Shown in pieces: positions 17,243 through 26,753 of a stretch of DNA of 64,000 bases; the stretch's first letter is position 1, and every line of letters starts with the position of its first letter. The DNA is from Pseudomonas lijiangensis. GTDB taxonomy: Bacteria; Pseudomonadota; Gammaproteobacteria; Pseudomonadales; Pseudomonadaceae. The stretch is taken from assembly GCF_018968705.1 (NCBI RefSeq), contig NZ_CP076668.1:2925001-2989000 (forward strand), written 5' to 3'. The position numbers were made by a program, and so were the translations under genes. A model generated the notes under the pieces. It saw only the letters and a program-made list of their open reading frames with translations. It made no database searches and was not told where the DNA came from.

Positions 17243-18760
17243 CTACCCATTGAAATCACCCAGATTGATATTCAGGCGCTCAAGGCGGTAAAGCAGTGTG
17301 CGTCTCGGCAGACCGAGTTCGCGCGCGGAAAGCGTCTGGTTGCCATCGTTCTTGCGCAGGCAATCGAGGAGCATGCAGCGTTCTACCTGTTCCAGTCGCT
17401 CGCGCAGATTGAGGCTGCTGTCCAGTGGGATGGCTTCTGTGCGCAGGGAAAAGTGCTCGGCCAGCAACTCACCGCCCTCGCACAGCAGCACGGCACGTTC
17501 GACCAGGCCCTTGAGCTCGCGAACGTTGCCGGGGAAGGCATAGCTGGACAGGTGAGTCAGTGCCGAATCCGACCAGCGCAACGGGTCACGCTGCAGGAAT
17601 GCACAGGTCTTGTCGGCAAAGTGCCGAGCCAGGTCGACAATGTCGCCTTCGCGCTGACGCAAGGCCGGCAGTTCGATAGGGAACTGCGCAAGGCGGTAGT
17701 ACAAGTCCTCGCGGAACGTGCCTTCACTGACCATCACCGACAGATCCCGGTGTGTGGCGGCAATGATGCGCACGTCGATCTTGTGAGTCTCGTTGGAACC
17801 CAGCGGACGAATCTCGCCTTCCTGCAGGACGCGCAGCAGCTTGGCTTGCAGGGCCAATGGCATGTCGCCGATTTCGTCGAGCAACAGGGTGCCGCCATTG
17901 GCAGCGTCGAAAAGCCCTTCACGGTCAAAGTCAGCACCGGTGAATGCACCCTTGCGATAGCCGAACAACTCGCTTTCGAGCAGGTTTTCAGGGAACGCCG
18001 CACAGTTCTGCACGATGAATGCCTTCGAATGGCGCGGTCCGAAGTCATGAATCGCCCGTGCGACCACTTCCTTGCCGGTGCCCGTCTCGCCGCGCAACAG
18101 CACGGTATAAGGGCTGTGCAGGACTTTGCTGATCATCGAATAGGTACGGCGCATGCTTGCGCTTTTACCGATCAGTCCGTAATCGCTGGCACTGGGCACG
18201 CGGGCCGATGCAACGGGCAGCTCATTCATGGGCTGGCGCAGGCGCTGCATCAGATGCAACTGGCCAAGTACAAACGAGCCAAGCTGTCCGAGTGAGTCGG
18301 CAAAACCTTGCAGGTCGACATGCCGACGGCTTGCGCACAACAACACGCCTTCTACGGACTTCTGATGGGTGACCATCGGGACACACAGCAGCGACTGCCA
18401 GGGCGTGGCCTGTGCCGGCAGGAAGCTGGTTTCATGCAGGCTGCCGCTCAGTTCGCTGAGGAACAGCACACGATTCTGGCTCAGGGCGAACTGCAGCAAC
18501 TGTTCGTCACTGTAATCCACCGGCAAGCTCGCCGCTTCCCGGGGTTGCAGGACGCCATCAAGGCACTCGGCATTCATGCCAAGGCAGGTGTTGGTGGCAT
18601 CCAGCAGGTAGAGCTGAGTCAGCTCGCAACCGCTGAGCCCGGCCAGCCCGCGCACAAAGCCACCCAGCAGATCGGCACCGCTGGCCGCTCGCGACAGTTC
18701 AGCGTACTGCGCAAGCAACGCTTCGGCATAGGCCAGTGGCTGAGGCACCTGAGTGAACAT
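17243..18760 (-). CDS. Sigma-54-dependent transcriptional activator of the T6SS (Sfa type)
   Basis: About 505 residues from the ATG at 18760 (preceded by GAGGTG); a GTG at 18769 is less likely. The N-terminal third is a GAF-like sensor region. The AAA+ core has Walker A GETGTGKE (about 224), the sigma-54 contact loop GAFTGA (about 272), LLDEIGD and the arginine-finger region. The C-terminus is a Fis-type helix-turn-helix ([20 protein letters not shown]). It lacks a receiver domain, so activity is not set by a two-component kinase. Sfa proteins activate RpoN promoters of H2-type T6SS; candidate enhancer-like repeats lie upstream of tssA in this window. Confidence 0.93.
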   Translation of the reverse strand: MFTQVPQPLAYAEALLAQYAELSRAASGADLLGGFVRGLAGLSGCELTQLYLLDATNTCLGMNAECLDGVLQPREAASLPVDYSDEQLLQFALSQNRVLFLSELSGSLHETSFLPAQATPWQSLLCVPMVTHQKSVEGVLLCASRRHVDLQGFADSLGQLGSFVLGQLHLMQRLRQPMNELPVASARVPSASDYGLIGKSASMRRTYSMISKVLHSPYTVLLRGETGTGKEVVARAIHDFGPRHSKAFIVQNCAAFPENLLESELFGYRKGAFTGADFDREGLFDAANGGTLLLDEIGDMPLALQAKLLRVLQEGEIRPLGSNETHKIDVRIIAATHRDLSVMVSEGTFREDLYYRLAQFPIELPALRQREGDIVDLARHFADKTCAFLQRDPLRWSDSALTHLSSYAFPGNVRELKGLVERAVLLCEGGELLAEHFSLRTEAIPLDSSLNLRERLEQVERCMLLDCLRKNDGNQTLSARELGLPRRTLLYRLERLNINLGDFNG

Positions 18761-18770
18761 CACACCCACC

Positions 18771-21425
18771 TCAGGCGAACTCGCACGTCACGCTGGCGTT
18801 GCCGTCGAGCGTGGCGTGAACCCGCTTGAGGCTTTCACCGGTGGCCATGGCATCCAGGAGGCGGTCGGCCACCAGCGGCAGAACGTGCTGATCCAGCAAG
18901 TGATCGATCAGGCGCGCACCGCTTTCGCTCTGGGTGCAACGCTCGGACAGGTGATCCACCAGGTTCTGGCACCAGGTGAACTCCAGCTGGCGACGGTTCA
19001 GGCGCTCGCCCAGACGACCGAGTTTGATCTCGATCAGCTCGCGCAGCACCGGGCCGCCGACCGGGTAATACGGCACGACGCGCATACGGGCCAGCAGCGC
19101 CGGTTTGAAGTGTTTGCTGAGGACCGGGCGAATGGTCTCTTCCAGCACTTCGGCAGACGGACGCTCGCCGTTTTCGCACAGCTCGGCGATACGGTCGCTG
19201 CCCAGGTTCGAGGTCATCAGGATCAGGGTATTGCGGAAGTCGATCTCGCGCCCTTCCCCGTCGTTGGCCACGCCCTTGTCGAAGATCTGGTAAAACAGGT
19301 TGAGCACGTCCGGGTCAGCCTTCTCGACTTCATCGAGCAGCACCACGGAATAAGGCTTCTGGCGCACGGCTTCGGTGAGCATGCCGCCTTCGCCGTAACC
19401 TACATAGCCCGGTGGTGCGCCGATCAGGCGTGAAACGGTGTGTTTCTCCTGGAATTCGGACATGTTGATGGTGGTGATGAAGCGGTCACCGCCGTACAGC
19501 AGATCCGCCAGGGCCAGCGCGGTTTCGGTCTTGCCGACACCGCTCGGACCGACCAGCAGGAACACGCCCACCGGTGCGTCGGGCTTGTTCAGGCCGGCAG
19601 CCGTGGCGCGCATCGAACGATCAAGCGCATGTACAGCCTGTTCCTGACCACGGATGCGGGTACGCAGGTCGACGGCGAAACTCGCGACCTTGGCATTGTG
19701 CTCACGGGCCAGTTGCGACAGCGGCACACCGGTCCAGGCGCTGATCACTTCGGCCACCAGACGCGGGCAGACTTCGAAGCTGACCAGACGCTCCTTGGCC
19801 TGAGCGGCGGTCAAGGCACTGTGGGTCTGGTTCAACTCGGCTTCCAGCGTCTCGACACTCAGGGCTTCGTCGGCTTCATTGCTCAGGGTTTCGATGACCG
19901 TGCCTTCGGCGTCCTCTTCGACACTGATGGTCGGCTCGACCGCTGCGGCTTCACGGGCCTTGGCCAGTTGCTGACGCAGTTCCAGCAGACGTTCGGCCAG
20001 TTGCTTCTGTTCGGTCCACTGGCTTTCCAGAGCTGTCATTTCACTCTGGGCTTCCTCCAGTCGGGCTTCCAGAGCATCAAGGGCTTCATGGTCGATCAGC
20101 AGACCGGCTTCGGCATCACGGCGCAGCGCCTGACGCTGACGGCCGCCTTCGGCCAGTTCGCCACGCAGGCGCTCAAGGCTCTCAGGAGCCGCGGCCAGGC
20201 TGATGCGCACACGGGCGCATGCTGTATCGAGAACATCGACAGCCTTGTCCGGCAACTGGCGGCCTGCCAGATAACGGGCAGACAACTCGGCAGCACACAC
20301 CACGGCGTCATCACGCAGGTAGATACCGTGGCTCTTCTCGTAAACCTGAGCCAGGCCACGCAGGATGGTCACGGCTTCGCTGACAGTCGGTTCGTGCAGT
20401 TGCACCGGCTGGAAACGACGGGCCAGGGCCGGGTCTTTTTCAAAGTACTTCTTGTACTCCGCCCAGGTGGTGGCAGCGATGGTACGCAACTCGCCACGGG
20501 CCAGGGCCGGCTTGAGCAGGTTGGCTGCATCGGAGCCACCGGCATTGCCGCCAGCACCGATCAACGTGTGGGCTTCGTCGATAAACAGGATGATGGGCTT
20601 TGGCGAGGCTTTGACTTCGTCGATCACACCTTTGAGGCGTCGTTCGAACTCGCCCTTGACGCTGGCACCGGCCTGCAACAGTCCCATGTCCAGAGACAGA
20701 AGCTCTACGCCCTTGAGGACTTGCGGCACTTCACCCGCGGCGATGCGCGAAGCCAGACCTTCGACAATGGCGGTTTTACCCACACCCGCTTCACCGACCA
20801 CAATCGGGTTGTTCTTGCGGCGACGAGCCAGGATATCGACCATCTGGCGAATAGCGCCGTCGCGGCACAGCACCGGATCGAGTTTGCCGTCACGGGCCTG
20901 TTGGGTCAGATTGTGGGTGAAGCGCTCCAGCAGCGACTCGCCCTGCACTGCCGGTTTACCGTTGGCCGGTTGTTCTTTCTGGGACAGCGCGAACTCTTTG
21001 AGGCGTTCAACGTTCAACTTGGCCAGCAATGGCTGGTAGCGGCTACCGGCATAGCGCATCGGATTGCGCAGCAATGCAAGGATCAGCGCGGCCTGTTCGA
21101 CCTGGTTCTGGCCCAGTTCAAGGTTGGCCACCAGCAACGCATCCTGTATCCATTGCACCAGTTCCGGTGCGAACACCGGGTTACGCGAAGCACTGTGCTC
21201 GACGCGCGGCTGCAGCGCAGCGCTCAGTTCACCGGCATCCACTTCGGCATCCTGCAAGGCGCGCGCGAGCAAGCCTTGGGGACGTTCCAGCAGGCCCAGC
21301 AACAAGTCTTCGACGAGGATTTTGCTACCGCCACGGGCAACGCAGCGCTCGGCCGAACGTTCCAGATCACGACGGGTTTCGGCGTCCAGTGCCTGAATAA
21401 GTTGTTGCAGGTCTACGTTGATCAT
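18771..21425 (-). CDS. clpV: T6SS AAA+ ATPase ClpV (TssH)
   Basis: An 884-residue Clp/Hsp100 ATPase with an N-terminal double Clp domain, a first nucleotide-binding site (VVGEAGVGKTAIVEG, about 212; FIDEAHTLIGAGG), a coiled middle domain and a second site (LLVGPSGVGKTETALALA, about 623; VVLLDEVEKADPDVL). ClpV binds the contracted TssBC sheath and recycles it. It starts 13 bp after tssG and ends 10 bp before the activator gene. Size and motifs are complete. Confidence 0.97.
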   Translation of the reverse strand: MINVDLQQLIQALDAETRRDLERSAERCVARGGSKILVEDLLLGLLERPQGLLARALQDAEVDAGELSAALQPRVEHSASRNPVFAPELVQWIQDALLVANLELGQNQVEQAALILALLRNPMRYAGSRYQPLLAKLNVERLKEFALSQKEQPANGKPAVQGESLLERFTHNLTQQARDGKLDPVLCRDGAIRQMVDILARRRKNNPIVVGEAGVGKTAIVEGLASRIAAGEVPQVLKGVELLSLDMGLLQAGASVKGEFERRLKGVIDEVKASPKPIILFIDEAHTLIGAGGNAGGSDAANLLKPALARGELRTIAATTWAEYKKYFEKDPALARRFQPVQLHEPTVSEAVTILRGLAQVYEKSHGIYLRDDAVVCAAELSARYLAGRQLPDKAVDVLDTACARVRISLAAAPESLERLRGELAEGGRQRQALRRDAEAGLLIDHEALDALEARLEEAQSEMTALESQWTEQKQLAERLLELRQQLAKAREAAAVEPTISVEEDAEGTVIETLSNEADEALSVETLEAELNQTHSALTAAQAKERLVSFEVCPRLVAEVISAWTGVPLSQLAREHNAKVASFAVDLRTRIRGQEQAVHALDRSMRATAAGLNKPDAPVGVFLLVGPSGVGKTETALALADLLYGGDRFITTINMSEFQEKHTVSRLIGAPPGYVGYGEGGMLTEAVRQKPYSVVLLDEVEKADPDVLNLFYQIFDKGVANDGEGREIDFRNTLILMTSNLGSDRIAELCENGERPSAEVLEETIRPVLSKHFKPALLARMRVVPYYPVGGPVLRELIEIKLGRLGERLNRRQLEFTWCQNLVDHLSERCTQSESGARLIDHLLDQHVLPLVADRLLDAMATGESLKRVHATLDGNASVTCEFA

Positions 21426-21438
21426 GGGTCATCTGTCC

Positions 21439-22446
21439 TTAATGAGTTTTGCTGCCCAGGGTTACCACACCGTCCGCTTTTTCGCGGCCGAGCCAACTGG
21501 TCCATCCCAGGCGACAGGCGTTTTGTTCACCGATGCGCAGTTCGCGTATTTCTTCCTGGCGCAGTACCAGGCGAATGTCGTAATCAAGCGGGTCACGCAA
21601 GGTGAACCGCACCAGCGCGCACAGCGGCTGGTAGCCGAAACCGATCGGCAGGAACTCGTGAAAGCGCTGCCAGTCGAGCTCGCGAATGTGAATGCGGAAC
21701 TTGCCGCTGCGGTCGCGCACGTGCTCACCCAGCACCAGATCTTCCCCGAGCATGCTGTTGGCGCGGCCCAGACGATTGCGCTGCTCGTCGAGAATTTCCA
21801 CCCGACGCTCGATGCACTGCTCGATGGTCAGTTCGGCGTGCTTGAAGTAATAACGCAGCACCGCTTCGATCAATGCTGCCGAGTGCGCACGCAGGCTGAG
21901 CAGGCCCAGATACGGCAGCAAACGCTTCCAGTTCAGTTCCTTGGCGCGCCGGATCTCTTCCCCACCCAGGCCGATCAGGGCGAAAAGATGCGAAGAGAAC
22001 GCATCGACCGCGCCGCTTTCGAAGCTGGCGCGATAGCGGTATTTCTTCCAGATCGGCAGCATCAGCCGTTGCAGGCGATGGTGAAACAGATCGAGAAAAT
22101 TGCGGGTCGGGTTGCCGTCCTCGCTGTCGCCCAGCGCCTGTTCGCCATAAAACGCAGGCAGCGGCGAACCGGAACCCACCAGGCCGATCAGGTTGAAGCG
22201 CATGCGCGCCCGCATCTGCCCGTGCTCTTCGAAAAACTCCACGCGATCAACGTCACTGCCAGGGAAACCCAGGCTCGGGTTGGCCTGGAATTCCAGCTGG
22301 TCATACAGGTCGTCTTCGCTCAGGTACGGGTGCGCCTCGCGCAGCCGGTCGATGACCAGCAGCACAGCCTGAAACAGCGAGTACTCTCGTATACTTCGGG
22401 TCAGCCCGCTTAAAGCAGGGGCTGAAGACCCATACGTGGTGTCCAT
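21439..22446 (-). CDS. tssG: T6SS baseplate protein TssG
   Basis: A 335-residue TssG with the family opening (SLFQAVLLVIDRLREAHP), RVEFFEEHG, LVGSGSPLPAFYGEQALG and RNFLDLFHHRLQRLMLPIWKKYRY. With TssF, TssE and TssK it builds the baseplate wedge. It overlaps the tssF coding end by 37 bp, indicating translational coupling. Confidence 0.96.
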   Translation of the reverse strand: MDTTYGSSAPALSGLTRSIREYSLFQAVLLVIDRLREAHPYLSEDDLYDQLEFQANPSLGFPGSDVDRVEFFEEHGQMRARMRFNLIGLVGSGSPLPAFYGEQALGDSEDGNPTRNFLDLFHHRLQRLMLPIWKKYRYRASFESGAVDAFSSHLFALIGLGGEEIRRAKELNWKRLLPYLGLLSLRAHSAALIEAVLRYYFKHAELTIEQCIERRVEILDEQRNRLGRANSMLGEDLVLGEHVRDRSGKFRIHIRELDWQRFHEFLPIGFGYQPLCALVRFTLRDPLDYDIRLVLRQEEIRELRIGEQNACRLGWTSWLGREKADGVVTLGSKTH

Positions 22447-24197
22447 TGGTACACCTCTCCCTGTGTGCTTTTTACCCGCAGTTCATGGTACGAATTGAGA
22501 CTGGCGTAAAGCGCGAAAAACTCGTTGAGAACCGAAGCGAACACGAACAGGTCGCCTTCGCCGATATACCCTTCCGGGTCGATGGTCAGTTCGGTGCGCA
22601 GACCGCGTACCGGCAGACCACGGTGTAACCGGTCCACGTGTTGATGCTTGATCGACTTGAGCCCGCCCAGCAGGCGCTTGCTGACCTTTTCCGCGTGCTG
22701 GTCGTAGTAGCGCGGCAGGTCGTAGGTTTCCAGAATCACCTTCAGTGCATTGACGTCGGCCAGGGACAAATAGTTAAGCGACATGTTGCTGATCAGCTTC
22801 CACAGGAAGTCACGGTTCAGCGGCGGCGCAAAACTCGACGTGGCCGGGGTGATATTGCGAAAGCTCAGGAACTCCGGCGTCTCTTCGCAGGCCATGCAGA
22901 TATCGCCGAGCTTGAGCTTGCGCGGCAGGTTCTGGTTGGTGCACATCAGCTCGATGGACAGGGTTTCGTGAGCCTCGGTGTGACGGATACCGAAGCTCAG
23001 GTAAGTGTCCAGCCCGTGATGCAGCAAGGATGAACGCTGGCGGATGCTGTAATGCGGACGGCTGTTGGGCACATCGAAGCTGGGGTCATGTTCGAAAGAC
23101 TCGAACGGCACGTACTCCTGATAACCGAGGCCGCCGGGCTTCCAGCCGGTCACGGTTTCCACCGAAAACACACCACAGTTTTCCAGGTCGTATTCCGCTG
23201 GCAACAACAGGTACTCGTCCTGTTTGCCATCGAGACGGATCGGCAACGCATCGTGCTTGAACAGGTTGACGATGGGCGTGCAGAACAGCTTCACGTTATC
23301 CAGGGTCGGGCGCAGGCGCTGGATACCGCTTTTACGGATATCGAAACGCAGTTCCAGGCCACGCATCTGCTTGAGGGTGTCTTGTGGCAACGCTTTGAGA
23401 ATATCCAGGCCGTTGACGTCGACGAACAGGAACTTGTCCTGAAAGGCGAAGTATTCCTGCAGGTAGCGATAGCCGCGGAAGGTGTTCAGCGGATACGGGA
23501 TCAACGCCTCTTCCTCGGCAAAACCCACCGGCTGCACACGGTCGCCCGGGATCTTGAAGGCCATCGGAATGTCGTTGACGCCATTGATGGGCTTGCCGGC
23601 TCCGTCCAGAGGAATCAGCTCGATGCCTTCCAGGTTGCGCAACAGGCTCAGGTAAAGCATCTGGCTGATGTAGCGCTCACCGGCAAAATGCAGGCGCAGG
23701 CGACTCAGCTCCAGCTCGCCCAGGTGACCGTCAGCACTCATTTCCAGGCGCAGGCTCAACAGCGAACCGTCGCCCTTCACCGAGTAATTCAGTGCCTTCA
23801 GGTCCAGTGCCAGCACCTCGGTCGGGTAGCAGGTACGGAAACGGCAACGCACGTCATCTTTTGGCACGCTCTCGATTGGCGTATCACGCTCGACATTCAA
23901 CGCAGGCCCCGAACGCTTGAGCGGATCGAACTGCAAAATGCTGAATGCCGGCAGCGGGCGCATGTAGTTCGGCCACAGCAGTTGCATCAGCGAATGGCTG
24001 AGTTCCGGCAATTCGTCATCGAGTTTCTGGCGCAGACGCCCGGTCAGGAAAGCAAAACCTTCCAGCAACCGCTCCACATCCGGATCACGCCCGGTCTGCC
24101 CCAGAAAAGGCGCCAACGCCGGGCTACGCTCGGCGAAACGACGACCTAGCTGACGCAGTGCGGTGAGCTCGCTTTGGTAGTAGTGGTTAAAGGACAC
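22410..24197 (-). CDS. tssF: T6SS baseplate protein TssF
   Basis: A 595-residue TssF beginning MSFNHYYQSELTALRQLGRR, with DPDVERLLEGFAFLTGRLRQKLDDELPELSHSL, the conserved first segment of the family. The rest matches normal length. It is separated from tssE, its usual upstream neighbour in H2-type loci, by the PAAR gene and three cargo genes, so the cargo has been inserted between conserved core genes. Confidence 0.96.
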   Translation of the reverse strand: MSFNHYYQSELTALRQLGRRFAERSPALAPFLGQTGRDPDVERLLEGFAFLTGRLRQKLDDELPELSHSLMQLLWPNYMRPLPAFSILQFDPLKRSGPALNVERDTPIESVPKDDVRCRFRTCYPTEVLALDLKALNYSVKGDGSLLSLRLEMSADGHLGELELSRLRLHFAGERYISQMLYLSLLRNLEGIELIPLDGAGKPINGVNDIPMAFKIPGDRVQPVGFAEEEALIPYPLNTFRGYRYLQEYFAFQDKFLFVDVNGLDILKALPQDTLKQMRGLELRFDIRKSGIQRLRPTLDNVKLFCTPIVNLFKHDALPIRLDGKQDEYLLLPAEYDLENCGVFSVETVTGWKPGGLGYQEYVPFESFEHDPSFDVPNSRPHYSIRQRSSLLHHGLDTYLSFGIRHTEAHETLSIELMCTNQNLPRKLKLGDICMACEETPEFLSFRNITPATSSFAPPLNRDFLWKLISNMSLNYLSLADVNALKVILETYDLPRYYDQHAEKVSKRLLGGLKSIKHQHVDRLHRGLPVRGLRTELTIDPEGYIGEGDLFVFASVLNEFFALYASLNSYHELRVKSTQGEVYQWTPRMGLQPLL

Positions 24198-24262
24198 GGG
24201 TTACCTGCCTGGTAGTGGATCTCGTGGGAAAGCGGTTCTGCTTAATACTTTGTGCCGAGTGA

Positions 24263-24577
24263 TCAGAAAATTTCACTGAACACCCATTTGTCGAAGCGAT
24301 AAAGCGCTACAACACCTGCAATCGGAGCGATCAAAAGAGAAAAGCCCCCCTGAAAACTTTTCGACCTTGCGAAAATGACAAGCGCCCTTGCAAAGCAAAA
24401 AACCACCAGCAGCATTAGCGGAATATAAAGGGCCACACAAAGGACAAACAGCTCCTTGTAGATATCGACACTCTCCGAAAGCCCTAAATACTCAAAGCTA
24501 ACTGGCCACTCGCTTTTTGGATCTGTAAATGAAAAAAGTACAAAGATCGCCAAAACCGAATAATAGAAAGCTTTCAT
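24263..24577 (-). CDS. Small membrane protein, candidate immunity component
   Basis: A 104-residue protein with about three hydrophobic segments (YYSVLAIFVLFSF; LFVLCVALYIPLMLLVVFCFA; FSLLIAPIAGVVALY) and basic loops. Not recognised. Its ATG overlaps the stop of the 130-residue membrane protein as ATGA, so the two are coupled and may form a complex. It is the last gene of the PAAR-linked cargo, 65 bp before the tssF start. AT-rich relative to tssF. A membrane immunity role is inferred from position and topology. Confidence 0.55.
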   Translation of the reverse strand: MKAFYYSVLAIFVLFSFTDPKSEWPVSFEYLGLSESVDIYKELFVLCVALYIPLMLLVVFCFARALVIFARSKSFQGGFSLLIAPIAGVVALYRFDKWVFSEIF

Positions 24578-24966
24578 TTATCAGCACCACGCCCGGAGCG
24601 CCTCGCCAATACCATTTCGCTCACTTTCCCTGAAAGAAATATTGCAGCAGCAGTCAGGCCGCCTGTCAAAACGCTGTAAGCCAATGCCCGCACAGGGTAG
24701 AGAGGAAGCAGGTAAACCAATATAGCGCCTACCATAAGGAACAAAAAAACTAGTTTCATTGCAATCCTGGGTATTAACGCCACAATGAAATTTACCGCAA
24801 TAAAAAAATAGAAAATCAAATACATGGCCATCCCAATGGATGCGCCGCGAGAAGTCAGCCCGCCAAAAGCATATTTATACAACGATACGCCGTAATAATT
24901 AACGACCACATAGAAGGCGCATGCAAAAAAATGGACTGCCAACGCTATCATTACTCGAGCCATCAT
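24574..24966 (-). CDS. Four-helix membrane protein, candidate immunity protein
   Basis: A 130-residue protein made almost wholly of four hydrophobic helices (roughly 4-25, 44-65, 68-88, 92-112) with a basic C-terminus (ARRSGRGADK). Not recognised. Its start overlaps the stop of the 283-residue candidate effector gene (ATGA at 24963-24966). Polytopic immunity proteins usually guard against toxins acting in or on the inner membrane. The pairing is inferred from coupling, not from a known family. Confidence 0.6.
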   Translation of the reverse strand: MMARVMIALAVHFFACAFYVVVNYYGVSLYKYAFGGLTSRGASIGMAMYLIFYFFIAVNFIVALIPRIAMKLVFLFLMVGAILVYLLPLYPVRALAYSVLTGGLTAAAIFLSGKVSEMVLARRSGRGADK

Positions 24967-25814
24967 TTTTTCCAGACTCCATATTTCGCTACCAAATCTG
25001 GGGTAATGGAGCTTTTAAGCTTCTGGCTTGAACCATTACGGTACAGAGTTTTAGTGATAACTCTCTCACGAAGCCCCATGCGGCCGGCAACGACCATTTC
25101 CTTTTCAATGTGAATATCAAAATTTTCCGAAGCCCAAAGCGCACCGCGCAATACCATGTAGTTATCGTATTCGTTAGAAAAATCCGCCTTCGGAAAAATA
25201 GGAAGACCATCGCCATATTTCATGCCGGTCTCCACTGTTTTCAGGATAGAGGCCTCTTGTTGCTTTGTCTCTTCCAGATACAGACGGTATGTATCGGTGG
25301 CAAACGGAATTTGACCCACTCCATCAGCCCAGTAAGGCTCGCCTTCGATCATTACCAATATGAAGCCAGATCCACCTTCAGGGCTATGTTTCCAATCTCC
25401 TGACATGGTAGGCATAAAGCTGAGCGACACACGATCTACGATCGCAAAGTTAATAATCTGCGCCCACGTAAAGTGCTTGTACGCCTTATAGGCTTCAGAG
25501 CCAACTGATAGAGATTCAGGGTTTATCCATACCATCTTTCTATAGTTATCGGCCAAAGGCTCAAACCACTGGCGCTTTGCCTCATACAACTTATCAGCTG
25601 TGAGAATTCTAAATTTAACATCCGATGGCCCAGGTTTTAGGGCAAACAGTGGTACTCCATTCCCCCTGGTTACAAGCCAGATATCGGGCACTAAAAGCTT
25701 TTGAGGTTTTTGATCCTCACTAGGTGTCGTTTCCGACTTGATTTTCAGCTCCGTTTTGCCATCCGACGTCTCAAAAACATGAGCTACACCGTCGATAATA
25801 ATAGTGGTTTCCAC
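24963..25814 (-). CDS. PAAR-linked protein of unknown family, candidate T6SS effector
   Basis: A 283-residue soluble-looking protein with no signal peptide and no obvious transmembrane helix. It starts 4 bp after the PAAR gene stop and is translationally coupled to the membrane protein gene behind it. I see no lipase GxSxG, nuclease HNH or peptidase motif and do not recognise the family. Residues about 108-128 (YKAYKHFTWAQIINFAIVDRV) could be an amphipathic or partly buried helix. The C-terminus is rich in basic residues (RMGLRERVITKTLYRNG). Gene order PAAR, unknown protein, two membrane proteins is the classic layout of an effector with immunity, so a toxin acting at the inner membrane is the leading guess. 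Base composition is clearly more AT-rich than tssE or tssF. Confidence 0.6.
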   Translation of the reverse strand: METTIIIDGVAHVFETSDGKTELKIKSETTPSEDQKPQKLLVPDIWLVTRGNGVPLFALKPGPSDVKFRILTADKLYEAKRQWFEPLADNYRKMVWINPESLSVGSEAYKAYKHFTWAQIINFAIVDRVSLSFMPTMSGDWKHSPEGGSGFILVMIEGEPYWADGVGQIPFATDTYRLYLEETKQQEASILKTVETGMKYGDGLPIFPKADFSNEYDNYMVLRGALWASENFDIHIEKEMVVAGRMGLRERVITKTLYRNGSSQKLKSSITPDLVAKYGVWKK

Positions 25815-25818
25815 GCTA

Positions 25819-26325
25819 TTACTCCGACGCTACGTAAATAGTGACTATTTCGCTTTGCTTGCCAGTCGATAAACATCCAGTGGCACCAGCGGTCGATGAG
25901 CTTCCTGCTTTCTCTATCCCAGACTCAGAAATCATCCTGTAATTCAAGCTGGATACAGGCTGTCCATTAGCAGTCTGAAACTCAAAAGTACGATTAAATA
26001 CTCCAGGAATAACCACTGGCTCAGGAGCAACAAACGGCGCCGGCGTATGCGAATTCCCGATAATCACCGTCCCGGACCCGGCCGTCACCTTGTTGCCATG
26101 ACTGCCCACCGAACCCACGGTCGCAGCCGGTTTGCCGTTGATCAGAACGGTCGTTGCAAGATCGCCCACCATCGCACCGCCACAGGCCGAGGCATCGCCC
26201 TGGCGGGCGGCCGGGAGGCCGTCGAAGAAGACGTCGCCGGAACCGGCAGCAATCGGGTTGGTGCCATGGCCGGAGACAGGGCAAGCAGTCGGGTCGGATA
26301 CACGTGCTGCGGGTTTACCGGACAT
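25819..26325 (-). CDS. PAAR-repeat tip protein with C-terminal extension
   Basis: A 168-residue protein. The first 95 residues are a PAAR domain (MSGKPAARVSDPTACPVSGHG, GSGDVFFDGLPAARQGDASACGG, VLINGKPAATVGS, GSGTVIIGN), which sharpens the VgrG spike and recruits cargo. The last 70 residues (after about HTPAPF) are a separate extension of unknown fold, with NRTFEFQTANGQPV and LNYRMISESG, which looks like a small beta domain that may link to the cargo. DNA composition changes from GC-rich to AT-rich at about 26040, exactly at the domain border. It lies 10 bp after tssE. Confidence 0.93.
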   Translation of the reverse strand: MSGKPAARVSDPTACPVSGHGTNPIAAGSGDVFFDGLPAARQGDASACGGAMVGDLATTVLINGKPAATVGSVGSHGNKVTAGSGTVIIGNSHTPAPFVAPEPVVIPGVFNRTFEFQTANGQPVSSLNYRMISESGIEKAGSSSTAGATGCLSTGKQSEIVTIYVASE

Positions 26326-26335
26326 CGGAGTCTCC

Positions 26336-26743
26336 TTAGTTGACCTTCACTTGACCGCTGCCATCCAGGCGCGCGGCGAAACTGACCTGACGCTTGAAAC
26401 CATCAACTTCCAGCAGGCCTTCGATACTGAAGGACAGGCGAAGCTGATCGTTGTCACGCGGCAGGGAAATGACACGCACGTTGCTCAGGCGCGGCTCGTA
26501 GGCTTCGATGAAGCTTTCGATGGCCAGGCGTGCCTGACTCAGGGAGTCGTGCAGGCTCAGGCGCATGTCATTGAGATCGGGTAACCCGTAATCGGACAGC
26601 GTTTGCACGCTGCCCGCACGGGTGCTGAGCATCTTGGCCAGATGGGCAGCCACGGACGACATGGCGGAAACCTCGCGGCTCCATCCAGCACGTTGATCCG
26701 CGTCGCCACTCAGGCGCTCGAAAAGGCTGCCGTATCCGGTCAT
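26336..26743 (-). CDS. tssE: T6SS baseplate protein TssE (gp25-like)
   Basis: About 135 residues from the ATG at 26743, chosen over the frame open to 26776 because AAGGAG precedes it and the family begins MTGYGSLFERL. It contains the gp25-like core (LSTRAGSVQTLSDYGLPDLND, IESFIEAYEPRL). TssE is the baseplate wedge protein that starts sheath polymerisation. It lies just after tssC and before the PAAR gene. Confidence 0.95.
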   Translation of the reverse strand: MTGYGSLFERLSGDADQRAGWSREVSAMSSVAAHLAKMLSTRAGSVQTLSDYGLPDLNDMRLSLHDSLSQARLAIESFIEAYEPRLSNVRVISLPRDNDQLRLSFSIEGLLEVDGFKRQVSFAARLDGSGQVKVN

Positions 26744-26753
26744 GAGTCGCTCC

